A DNA stretch of 7,369 nt from an uncultured Clostridia bacterium (GTDB lineage: Bacteria > Bacillota > Clostridia > Christensenellales > Borkfalkiaceae): positions 1 through 7,369 of the forward strand of contig CALDMH010000036.1 of the NCBI GenBank assembly GCA_937915565.1, in the 5' to 3' direction. The position numbers were made by a program, and so were the translations under genes. Within the stretch, counting starts at the first letter, position 1; each line of letters begins with the position of its first letter. The notes below the pieces were generated by a model. That model searched no databases. It was not told the DNA's origin and saw only the letters and a program-made list of their open reading frames with translations. Below, in pieces: positions 1 through 5,012 of the stretch.

Positions 1-132
1 TGCGTCGGTAGTGGTTTCCCAAGTATATTTAACCGTGGTATCTTTTGTTTTTTCATCGCCGCACGAAGTGAGCGTCGCGAAAAGAGCCGTCGCAAGCGCG
101 AGTGATAAAATTAAAGCAATGAGTTTCTTCAT
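1..132 (-). CDS. Putative lipoprotein, N-terminal part only (cut by window edge)
   Basis: The minus strand from position 132 opens with MKKLIALILSLALATAL, a positively charged start followed by a hydrophobic helix, and then LTSC at residues 21-24. This is a good lipobox, so C24 would be lipid-modified and the mature protein held on the outer face of the membrane. Only 44 residues lie inside the window; after the cysteine the sequence is polar and threonine-rich (GDEKTKDTTVKYTWETTTDA), the usual flexible tether. An AAGGAG ribosome site sits 7 nt before the ATG, and a consensus promoter lies further upstream at 198-226. The functional domain is beyond the edge, so substrate-binding protein, peptidase and surface protein are all possible. 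The lipoprotein assignment is read directly from the sequence; no function can be given. Confidence 0.85.
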   Translation of the reverse strand, partial: MKKLIALILSLALATALFATLTSCGDEKTKDTTVKYTWETTTDA

Positions 133-139
133 TCTTAAT

Positions 140-176
140 CTCCTTGACGAAATGCCGGAAAGGCAACACTCGTCAA
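140..176 (-). promoter_or_regulatory. 5' leader hairpin abutting the ribosome site of the lipoprotein gene
   Basis: In the leader, TTGACGA (170-176 on the plus strand as TCGTCAA) pairs with TCGTCAA (144-150). Inside it a small stem TGCC/GGCA (153-156 with 162-165) closes a 5-nt loop. The 3' arm of the outer stem runs directly into the AAGGAG ribosome site (140-145) and shares its two A residues, so folding could affect ribosome access. The two stems are seen in the sequence; a regulatory role is inference. Confidence 0.4.
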
Positions 177-197
177 CATAAGTTTATATTCTTTAAA

Positions 198-226
198 ATT
201 TTACCATTAAATATTATATTTGTCAA
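198..226 (-). promoter_or_regulatory. SigA-type promoter of the lipoprotein gene
   Basis: The -35 box TTGACA (226-221) is a perfect consensus, the spacer is 17 bp, and the -10 box is TAAAAT (203-198). Transcription would start near 191, giving a leader of about 60 nt before the ATG at 132. A small inverted repeat, ATTATT-CGC-AATAAT (240-254), lies just upstream of the -35 box and could be a regulator site. Confidence 0.8.
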
Positions 227-363
227 TAGTTCGCTCGGCATTATTCGCAATAATTTATATTTTTTCACCTATATTTTTTTCGGAAAGCGGCGCGCTTTTT
301 TCGTTCGGCGGCTTGCGGAGCGTCGGGTTCGTTCGTAGAAAAGCCATTTTCGTCGAATAAAAT

Positions 364-378
364 AACTCAAAACGAGTT
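364..378 (-). terminator. Weak candidate terminator downstream of the FmdB-like gene
   Basis: On the minus strand AACTC-GTTTT-GAGTT forms a 5-bp stem with a 5-nt loop, followed by ATTTTATT. It lies after the repeat array and about 155 nt past the FmdB stop codon. The stem is short and AT-rich, so it may be chance. It is the only terminator-like element found between this gene and the next lipoprotein promoter. Confidence 0.25.
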
Positions 379-397
379 CAAATCGGGTTCAAATCGG
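376..397. repeat. 11-bp direct repeat, two copies
   Basis: GTTCAAATCGG occurs at 376-386 and again at 387-397 with no gap and no mismatch. It sits immediately next to the 21-bp array but is unrelated to it in sequence, so this 3' flank holds two separate tandem duplications. Confidence 0.8.
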
Positions 398-399
398 AA

Positions 400-546
400 A
401 AACGGCTTATTTGCAACTTTAAACGGCTTGCTTGCAGTCCCAAACGGCTTATTTGCAACTTTAAACGGCTTGCTTGCAGTCCCAAACGGCTTATTTGCAA
501 CTTTAAACGGCTTGCTTGCAACCCAAAACGACTTATTTGCAACCTC
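400..546. repeat. 21-bp tandem array of seven units, alternating two types, overlapping the FmdB-like stop codon
   Basis: Seven 21-bp units abut without spacers: A 400-420, B 421-441, A 442-462, B 463-483, A 484-504, B' 505-525, A' 526-546. Every unit begins AAACG(G/A)CTT and contains TTGCA; the three A units are identical to each other and so are the two B units. A and B differ at seven positions, and all seven are transitions. B' and A' are the diverged copies. Unit A' contains the last codons and stop of the FmdB-like gene (stop at 533-535), so the array starts inside the gene and runs on downstream in the direction of transcription. Two of the three minus-strand frames stay open through it; the FmdB frame meets TAA repeatedly. 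Confidence 0.95.
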
Positions 547-730
547 CGCAGGTTTTGCAGTTGCCCGTGCAGTTGATTTTTTTCGCGCCGGTGGCGGAGT
601 AAATCGAGCCGCTGTAATTTTTGTTTGCCGTTTCTCCGCAGGCGGGGCATTTTGCCTCGTCGTCGAATTTTTTAACGTATTCTTCAAAAATTTTCCCGCA
701 TTTCGGGCATTTATATTCAAAAAAAGGCAT
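533..730 (-). CDS. FmdB-type small zinc-ribbon protein
   Basis: This 65-residue protein begins MPFFEYKCPKCGKIFE, the classic opening of the FmdB / putative regulatory zinc-ribbon family. C8-x2-C11 and C28-x2-C31 should hold one zinc ion. The tail adds four more cysteines, C54, C58, C61 and C64 (CTGNCKTCGGC), possibly a second metal site. The start was taken at 730 because the family begins at this methionine and because GAGGTG lies 6 nt upstream; a GTG three codons earlier is in frame but forms part of that ribosome site. The gene has its own strong promoter (761-790), whose -35 box overlaps the stop codon of the M1 peptidase gene. Its 3' end is embedded in the 21-bp repeat array. The family's role is poorly defined; regulation of amide metabolism was proposed for the founder, but nothing here supports that. 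Confidence 0.88.
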   Translation of the reverse strand: MPFFEYKCPKCGKIFEEYVKKFDDEAKCPACGETANKNYSGSIYSATGAKKINCTGNCKTCGGCK

Positions 731-760
731 ATAATTCACCTCGGTTTATTTGCGAGGCTA

Positions 761-790
761 ATTATATCACCGCGCGGCGCGCGATGTCAA
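761..790 (-). promoter_or_regulatory. Consensus promoter of the FmdB-like gene with palindromic spacer
   Basis: Both boxes match the SigA consensus exactly: TTGACA (790-785) and TATAAT (766-761), separated by 18 bp. The -35 box overlaps the M1 gene's TGA stop. The spacer holds a perfect 13-bp palindrome, CGCGCG-C-CGCGCG (771-783), in otherwise AT-rich intergenic DNA. Transcription should start near 754, leaving a leader of about 24 nt. Confidence 0.85.
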
Positions 791-2208
791 ACGATAACTT
801 TGCCCGAAACGAACGAGCGAAAATATTCTTCTCTCCCGAAAGCTTTCGTAAGCTCGTTAAAGCCGATATTTTTAAATTTGTTGTCGCGATAAAGCTTTTT
901 CAGGGAAGAGACGTTCTTCTTCGCGCCCACGGTTTTTTCGAGTTCCGAAAACATAACGAGGCTTTTGCGGTAGGCTATCGCAACGTATTCTTCCTCGTTT
1001 AAAAACTCGTTTAAAGGGCGGTTCATAACGGTGTTCGCGCTTCCCGAAAAAATCGATTTTATATCAAAGAACGACTTATAGGCGGCTTTTGCGTTGTTAA
1101 TCATCTCTTCCGCCTCGTCGTTTTTCCCCTCGAAAAGCAGGTAAAGATAAGCCGAATATTCGGCAAGCCCTTCGTCTACGTAGGCGTCGGCGAGCTGATT
1201 GTTCCCGACGGTCGTTCCCCACCATTCGTGCGCCGTTTCGTGGCGCGCCGCGTTAATTTTTTCTTCGTCTTCAAGGGCGTCGGCAATAAAGCACAGCCCC
1301 GAAAATTCCATTCCGCCGCAAAACAAGCCCGTTTCCGCAACCGAAAAGGTTTTGTAAGGATATTCGCCGAATTCCGACGAGAAATAATCGAAACATTTTT
1401 TCACTTCGGCAAGTTTTCCGTTTTCGGGCGCGACGGAATAGTAATAAATATCGGTATTTCCCGATTTCACGGCGGAAACGTTGAATTTATCCGAAAGAAC
1501 GAACGCGAAATACCGCCCGTTTTTCATTGAAAAAGAATAAGTCGTTCTATCGCCGTCGATAACGGTTTTTTCGGGCGAGCCGGAACAGGCCGCGGTAAAT
1601 TCGGAAGGGACGTCCACGTTCGCCGAAAAATCGAAAACGTCGGAGAAATAAGGGTCGCCGAACGGCGAATAATTCGTTTCGACGAAGCCGTTTTCGGAAA
1701 GTTTGCAAAGCGTCGGGTAAGAATCGGCGAGATTTACGGCGTTTTCGGTTATCCCGAGCCGAAGATTGGCTTTGGGAAGAGTGGTTTCAAATTCTATTTC
1801 GATTTCCGCTTCCTCGTCGGGGAACAATTCGCCGAACGCCGCGCAAAGCGTCAGTTCGTTTTCGGATAAGGAGAATTGAAGGGGTTTTTCTCCGGTTTTG
1901 CAGGAAAGGATTTTTATGCCGCCGAGGCTTTCTCCGAGGTAATAAGCAGAGTCCTTTCGGCTGGCGGAAACCGCCTCGTTTTTGCCGTTATAGGCGTTTG
2001 CGGCGAGGTTGAATTTTATCTCGTTTAGCACCTCGTTTGACGAGTTAACGAACTTATAGGCGGCTTTTCCGCTCAAAACTCCGCTCTCGGAATCGTAATG
2101 CAAATCGAGGCGGCAGATGTTTTCGGTGGGTGTTTTTTTGCAGGAGCAAACGGTCAAGATAAGACAAAACGTAACGGCGCATAAAGCGGCCGAAATAAAT
2201 TTACGCAT
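787..2208 (-). CDS. M1-family zinc metallopeptidase, lipoprotein
   Basis: A 473-residue exported gluzincin peptidase. Residues 1-22 form a lipoprotein signal peptide, with VCSC placing the lipid anchor at C23. Residues of about 30-260 match the beta-rich N-terminal domain of M1 aminopeptidases. The catalytic domain follows: GGMEFSG (298-304, the GAMEN-type motif that recognises the peptide N-terminus), HETAHEWWG with zinc ligands H323 and H327 and catalytic E324, and E346 exactly 18 residues after H327 as third ligand. Y408 and Y413 in YVAIAYRKS occupy the positions of the transition-state tyrosine region. The protein ends soon after, so it lacks the long helical C-terminal domain of full-size M1 enzymes. 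It should trim peptides outside the membrane. The start at 2208 has GGGAGGA upstream, held in a strong hairpin (2212-2246). It lies 73 bp after the SpoIIQ-like gene and may be cotranscribed with it. Confidence 0.92.
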   Translation of the reverse strand: MRKFISAALCAVTFCLILTVCSCKKTPTENICRLDLHYDSESGVLSGKAAYKFVNSSNEVLNEIKFNLAANAYNGKNEAVSASRKDSAYYLGESLGGIKILSCKTGEKPLQFSLSENELTLCAAFGELFPDEEAEIEIEFETTLPKANLRLGITENAVNLADSYPTLCKLSENGFVETNYSPFGDPYFSDVFDFSANVDVPSEFTAACSGSPEKTVIDGDRTTYSFSMKNGRYFAFVLSDKFNVSAVKSGNTDIYYYSVAPENGKLAEVKKCFDYFSSEFGEYPYKTFSVAETGLFCGGMEFSGLCFIADALEDEEKINAARHETAHEWWGTTVGNNQLADAYVDEGLAEYSAYLYLLFEGKNDEAEEMINNAKAAYKSFFDIKSIFSGSANTVMNRPLNEFLNEEEYVAIAYRKSLVMFSELEKTVGAKKNVSSLKKLYRDNKFKNIGFNELTKAFGREEYFRSFVSGKVIV

Positions 2209-2211
2209 AAA

Positions 2212-2246
2212 AAAAGTCCTCCCGTACAGTGTACGGGAAAACTTTT
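2212..2246 (-). promoter_or_regulatory. Terminator-like hairpin that sequesters the M1 gene's ribosome site
   Basis: In the minus-strand RNA, AAGUUUUCCCGUAC (2244-2231) pairs with GUACGGGAGGACUU (2227-2214) around an ACU loop; two of the 14 pairs are G-U, and flanking A and U residues can add two more. The core is the perfect DNA palindrome CCCGTACA-G-TGTACGGG (2221-2237). The 3' arm contains GGGAGGA, the ribosome site of the M1 gene, and seven U residues (2215-2209) lead straight into the AUG at 2208. The same element therefore has the form of an intrinsic terminator for the upstream SpoIIQ-like gene and of a translational lock on the M1 gene. It could alternatively be a repressor operator. 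Confidence 0.65.
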
Positions 2247-2281
2247 CGGGATATTCTCGTTCTTTTAAGATATACTTTTAT

Positions 2282-3004
2282 TTATTTTTGAGAGGAAAGA
2301 AGGTAGGTTTCCGGGTCTATTTTAATTCCGTTTTCGATTACCTCGAAGTGAAGATGTGGTCCGTCCTTATATTCCTGCCTGTTGTTATCGGAAACCACAC
2401 CCAAAACGTCGCCTTTTTTAACTTTTTTGCCTTGTTCGAGTTTCTCGTCCGCGTCAATCGAATTATAAACGGATTTTAAGCCGTTGCCGTGGTCTATCGT
2501 AACGGTCGTTCCTTGAAGATAAGAGGTGGTGACGCTTTCGATAGTTCCGTCGTAAGCCGCAACGACTTCCGTACCCGCTTCGGCGGCGAAGTCGATGCCC
2601 ATATGCCCCGTGTAAACTCCGAGCGTTTTATTGAACACTACGCTCGAAGAGGTGAAGTCCTTTATAATCGTGGACGAGGCGACGGGCAGAGAAAACACGA
2701 TTTTGTTCGAGGTAGGCTTGTCCGATTCCTTTTCGGGTTCTTTTCCCGAGTCGTCGGCGGGTTCATCCGATTGGTTCGGCCTTTCGGAATTTTTCTCCGA
2801 TTCCTTCGAGCCGGTGTTGGAATCGTTTTCGCTTTCGGTAACCTGTTCGGATTGCGGTTTGTTCGCAATATCGGGCCGTTTGTTGGTGAAAAGGACTATC
2901 GCGATAACCGTTGCGATTATCAGAAGCGATACGCCTATCACGAGATAGTAAAGATTTTTCTTGATGAAAATAAGTAACGATTGTTTCTTTTTCTTTTCCG
3001 ACAT
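2282..3004 (-). CDS. spoIIQ: SpoIIQ-like membrane-anchored M23 (LytM-domain) protein
   Basis: A 240-residue protein with a lysine-rich cytoplasmic end, one transmembrane helix (about 18-40), a low-complexity Ser/Glu/Asp/Asn/Pro linker (about 43-100) and an M23 domain (about 103-236). H134-x3-D138 and H219 of HLH are the expected zinc ligands and H217 the first His of the HxH pair. The histidine usually found in the YxH motif is replaced: YNSI, S182. In B. subtilis SpoIIQ anchors the forespore side of the SpoIIQ-SpoIIIAH channel linking forespore and mother cell during engulfment. The assignment rests on the single helix plus M23 layout, the YNSI replacement, a SigF-like promoter (3070-3098) and a YwmB-like gene next door. 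GGAGGA precedes the ATG by 8 nt. A general cell-wall endopeptidase is the alternative; the M23 family call itself is firm. Confidence 0.72.
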   Translation of the reverse strand: MSEKKKKQSLLIFIKKNLYYLVIGVSLLIIATVIAIVLFTNKRPDIANKPQSEQVTESENDSNTGSKESEKNSERPNQSDEPADDSGKEPEKESDKPTSNKIVFSLPVASSTIIKDFTSSSVVFNKTLGVYTGHMGIDFAAEAGTEVVAAYDGTIESVTTSYLQGTTVTIDHGNGLKSVYNSIDADEKLEQGKKVKKGDVLGVVSDNNRQEYKDGPHLHFEVIENGIKIDPETYLLSSQK

Positions 3005-3069
3005 AAATTTTTCCTCCGATTTTTGTCTGGTTTTATTTCTTATCGGGCGTCGTTTTCCCGACGATGAAG

Positions 3070-3098
3070 ATTATTGACCGCGTTTTTCCGTTTTATAC
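3070..3098 (-). promoter_or_regulatory. SigF-like (forespore) promoter of the spoIIQ-like gene
   Basis: GTATA (3098-3094), a 15-bp spacer, then GTCAATAAT (3078-3070). The B. subtilis SigF consensus is GHATR-N15-GGHHANHWT, so only the second base of the -10 box deviates. The predicted start is near 3063, giving a leader of about 58 nt with a normal ribosome site. The same motif with identical spacing precedes the YwmB-like gene. No good SigA promoter is seen here. Confidence 0.6.
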
Positions 3099-3141
3099 AC
3101 GCCGCCGAAAGATTATCGTTTTCGGCTTCGATAATTACCGT

Positions 3142-3225
3142 CGGTAGCCGCCGAAAATCAATGGTTGCCGAAAGCGGGTAGCCGCTGAAAGTTAACGGCC
3201 GAAAATCAGTAGCCGCCGAAATTTA
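3142..3225. repeat. Imperfect 31-34 bp direct repeat overlapping the YwmB-like stop codon
   Basis: The element TAGCCG(C)(C/T)GAAA recurs with its TAGCCG at 3145, 3179 and 3210 (periods 34 and 31), with shorter GCCGAAA copies between at 3167 and 3198. In the gene's direction it reads TTTCGGCGGCTAC followed by TGATTTTCGG, which is the end of the coding sequence (Phe-Gly-Gly-Tyr-stop) and is then repeated downstream. Another GCCGCCGAAA lies at 3101. Copies are diverged, but the register is clear by eye. Confidence 0.75.
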
Positions 3226-3625
3226 TAGGCGTTGCGATTTTCACGTTTTCGCCCGACGGAAAAAACGAAACGTGCAAATTCGCTTTTTTCCCGCTTACGA
3301 GAACGAAATCGGAAATAAAAGGCGAGTAGTAATAAACGTTACGAAAATTTTCGCCCGATTCCCTCGTCACTTCGGTCGCTTTAAGTTTTTCGAGAAGTTT
3401 TTCGGCGTTTTTTTCGCTCATAGAACAGCTCTCGGCTTTTTTCTTTTCAAACGATAAGCCGTAGCGAAGTTCGTTTAAGGAAGGCTTTTCCGCCCTTAAT
3501 CCGCCGTCGTCGGTTTCGTAAAATATTTCGTAATTATCTCCGCCCTTTAAAACCGTTCCGCCGACCGCTTTCAGCGCGCCCGCCGTTAAGCACAGGGTTA
3601 AAAGGAAAAACGCAATCTTTTTCAT
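3206..3625 (-). CDS. Small secreted protein resembling YwmB (DUF1779)
   Basis: 139 residues with a Sec signal peptide (MKKIAFFLLTLCLTAGALKA) and no lipobox, so probably released or retained between membrane and wall. The mature part runs from a GGDNYEIF segment through a helical SEKNAEKLLEKLKATEV stretch to YYYSPFISDFVLVSGKKANLHV and a C-terminal VKIATPINFGGY. The pattern of a helix, then a strand ending in 'k-NLHV', then a final 'GTPI..Y'-like strand recalls YwmB, but this protein is much shorter than B. subtilis YwmB (about 240 residues), so homology is tentative. Position just before a SpoIIQ-like gene supports it, since B. subtilis has ywmB-murAA-spoIID-spoIIQ. No ribosome site precedes the ATG. 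The SigF-like -10 box ends only 7 nt upstream, which predicts a leaderless mRNA. The 3' end lies in a direct repeat. Confidence 0.7.
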   Translation of the reverse strand: MKKIAFFLLTLCLTAGALKAVGGTVLKGGDNYEIFYETDDGGLRAEKPSLNELRYGLSFEKKKAESCSMSEKNAEKLLEKLKATEVTRESGENFRNVYYYSPFISDFVLVSGKKANLHVSFFPSGENVKIATPINFGGY

Positions 3626-3632
3626 AGACGGA

Positions 3633-3661
3633 ATTATTGACGGAAAAACGGGTCGTTATAC
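3633..3661 (-). promoter_or_regulatory. SigF-like promoter of the YwmB-like gene, implying a leaderless mRNA
   Basis: GTATA (3661-3657), a 15-bp spacer, then GTCAATAAT (3641-3633), identical in both boxes and in spacing to the element before the spoIIQ-like gene although the spacer sequences differ. With 7 bp between the -10 box and the ATG at 3625, transcription would begin at or within a base or two of the start codon. Confidence 0.6.
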
Positions 3662-3666
3662 GAAAA

Positions 3667-3703
3667 GGGCTCGGCGAGCAAAAAATTTTTGCTCGCCGAG
3701 CCC
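3667..3703 (-). terminator. Intrinsic terminator of the PHP-like gene
   Basis: A perfect inverted repeat with 18-bp arms and a 1-bp centre: GGGCTCGGCGAGC at the base, then A5/T5. On the minus strand it is followed by TTTTCG, so it should end transcription from the PHP-like gene (stop at 3761). It separates that gene from the SigF-like promoter only a few bases downstream. The outer GGCTCGGC/GCCGAGCC is shared with the HU terminator. Confidence 0.85.
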
Positions 3704-3720
3704 GTCGATTATGCAAATTT

Positions 3721-3778
3721 TTATAAGGTTTAGACGCTTTATAAGGTTTTAATATCTTTTTTATAAAGTTTTAATATC
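3721..3778. repeat. 18-22 bp direct repeat overlapping the PHP-like stop codon
   Basis: An 18-bp sequence starting TTATAA and ending TTTTAATATC on the plus strand is present at 3761-3778, where it encodes the last residues and TAA stop of the PHP-like gene, and again at 3739-3756 with one mismatch (period 22). A third, shorter copy, TTATAAGGTTTA, begins at 3721 (period 18). As with the other two arrays, copies extend downstream of the stop in the direction of transcription. Confidence 0.85.
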
Positions 3779-4933
3779 GCTGCCTTTAAGCCCGATTCTT
3801 GAAAAAAGCCTGATGCGGTCTTTCAGGTCGGGCGTGTTTTCAACGGAACGCTCGGAAAACAGACCGTCTTCGATATGCAAAGAAGCGGATATTTCGTGTC
3901 CGGCAACGGCAAAAGTCGTTTCGCGGAAGAGTTCGGCGGTTTCCTCGGAGTCGAATTCCCACAGGAGTTTCTTTTTCGGATAATCGCAAACGAGCCTTGC
4001 GAGCGGCAGAATTCCGTTTTGAAGGCATTTGTCGTAAAAAACTCTCGCATTGAAGTCGTCGCCGACCTTATCCACGCTGAAAACTATGCTTTTTATGCCG
4101 TGTTTCACGGCAAAATTTATCGCTTCGTCAACGTCTCCGGAGAGAATAAGCGCGGAAATCGCGCCGAAATTGTCGCTCGTCGAAACGAATTCCGAAACCT
4201 TTTTGAATTTTCTCGTCGGGAATTTTAATTTGTATTTCTTAAACAAAATTTCGGCAAGGTCTGCGTTATAATAAACGTTGGCGGTGTCTTCCAGCCTTTT
4301 CGCTTCCTCGTCGGAAAGGGTGATTCCGAGTTCTTCCGAAATAAATTCGTTGATTTTATCCGCAGTTTCGTATTTTTCGATAACCGCGTTCGCAAAACAC
4401 ACGAAAACGTCCTCCGCGGAAGTGGTTTTAAAAAACGACCTCGGCGGCGCGGAGATTGCCATACCGTATTTTTTCAGGCGCGAATTGAGTTTTTCGAGCA
4501 GCGAGTCGGTGAATTCGTTGCGCAGAATTCTATAAAAGAAAAGCTCGAAGTTAAAAGGTTTTATGTTTTTGTGCGGAATTCCGAGGGAAAGCATCTTCAC
4601 GGGGTTACCGTTTTCGTCCGCAACCTCGGTTTCCGTGCCGATATAATACAATCCGCCGAGAATTTTTTCGGCCTTCATAAGTTCTTTCGCACCGGAAAGG
4701 GAAGCGTAATCGACGATTGCGACGGCGGGAAATCCGTTTTTCATAAGCTTATAAGCCGAAAGGGACGGCGTTGAATCGAAACCCGAAAATTCCGTGCGGC
4801 AATGGAAGTTGAAATTCGCTTTCTGGTTTTGCTCCACCTCGAAGTTTTCCGAAGCGGATAGCTTTTTCAGCGCGTCAAGCCTTGAAAATTTATATTTTTT
4901 TCTTAAATTAGATACTAATTGTTCGTCCTGCAT
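3761..4933 (-). CDS. Degenerate PHP-domain protein, probably without catalytic metal site
   Basis: 390 residues, predicted cytosolic. Residues of about 40-105 (NFHCRTEFSGFDSTPSLSAYKLMKNGFPAVAIVDYASLSGAKEL through IGTETEV) follow the pattern of a PHP N-terminal half, in which HxH, a serine-rich turn, DH and GxE bind metals. Here H44-x-H has become HCR and the DH pair is D75-Y76, while E101 and E103 remain in the GTETEV strand, so phosphoesterase activity is doubtful. Clostridia encode a family of PHP proteins of this length with a comparable 'R..ALK.L' leader, which matches SRLDALKKL at 18-26. The middle (about 125-245) is rich in charged helices; GHEISASLHIEDGLFS near 345 may be a late strand of the same fold. 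The upstream promoter is SigA-type and the ribosome site (GGGG, 4940s) is weak. A terminator follows. The assignment is by motif pattern only. Confidence 0.65.
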   Translation of the reverse strand: MQDEQLVSNLRKKYKFSRLDALKKLSASENFEVEQNQKANFNFHCRTEFSGFDSTPSLSAYKLMKNGFPAVAIVDYASLSGAKELMKAEKILGGLYYIGTETEVADENGNPVKMLSLGIPHKNIKPFNFELFFYRILRNEFTDSLLEKLNSRLKKYGMAISAPPRSFFKTTSAEDVFVCFANAVIEKYETADKINEFISEELGITLSDEEAKRLEDTANVYYNADLAEILFKKYKLKFPTRKFKKVSEFVSTSDNFGAISALILSGDVDEAINFAVKHGIKSIVFSVDKVGDDFNARVFYDKCLQNGILPLARLVCDYPKKKLLWEFDSEETAELFRETTFAVAGHEISASLHIEDGLFSERSVENTPDLKDRIRLFSRIGLKGSDIKTL

Positions 4934-4983
4934 ATTTTTACCCCGAAAGGTTATCGATTATATTCGTTACGTTATATAATTGT

Positions 4984-5012
4984 AATATAGCATTTTAATA
5001 ACGTTTTGTCAA
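4984..5012 (-). promoter_or_regulatory. SigA-type promoter of the PHP-like gene
   Basis: TTGACA (5012-5007), 17-bp spacer, TATATT (4989-4984). Only one base departs from consensus. The start site should be near 4977, with a leader of about 43 nt. Confidence 0.85.

Larger units (their letters stand above)
239..399. other. Non-coding stretch between the lipoprotein promoter and the 21-bp repeat array
   Basis: No supportable gene is seen in this stretch. It contains a 6-bp inverted repeat AAAGCG/CGCTTT (284-298), AT-rich runs, a weak terminator-like hairpin (364-378) and an 11-bp sequence, GTTCAAATCGG, present twice head to tail (376-386 and 387-397). Together with 133-238 (leader and promoter) and the array at 400-546 it makes up the 400-bp gene-free interval upstream of position 533. 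Confidence 0.6.

Noticed and set aside
284..301. Plus-strand terminator AAAGCG-GCG-CGCTTT followed by TTT
   Set aside because: The hairpin has the right shape, but no plus-strand gene or promoter lies upstream in the window, and on the minus strand no U-tract follows.
144..338. 64-residue plus-strand open frame
   Set aside because: It lies across the promoter and leader of the minus-strand lipoprotein gene, has no convincing ribosome site and has an unlikely composition.
400..546. CRISPR array
   Set aside because: The units abut with no variable spacers and no cas gene is nearby; it is a simple tandem repeat.
367..720. 117- and 90-residue minus-strand open frames across the repeat array
   Set aside because: They begin inside the FmdB-like gene in other frames without ribosome sites; they stay open because 21-bp units carry no stop in those frames.
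771..783. Terminator of the M1 gene
   Set aside because: The CG palindrome has only a 1-nt centre and no U-tract; it fits better as the spacer of the FmdB promoter.
767..784. MerR-type promoter with a long palindromic spacer
   Set aside because: MerR targets usually have 19-20 bp spacers; this one has 18 bp and both boxes are already at consensus, so activation by spacer distortion is not needed.
2247..2275. Third SigF-like promoter before the M1 gene
   Set aside because: GTATA is present at 2275-2271, but the sequence at the required distance is AATATCCCG, which does not match the -10 box.
2489..2977. Plus-strand open frames opposite the SpoIIQ-like gene
   Set aside because: They mirror the low-complexity linker and M23 domain; the minus-strand protein has clear motifs and a ribosome site.
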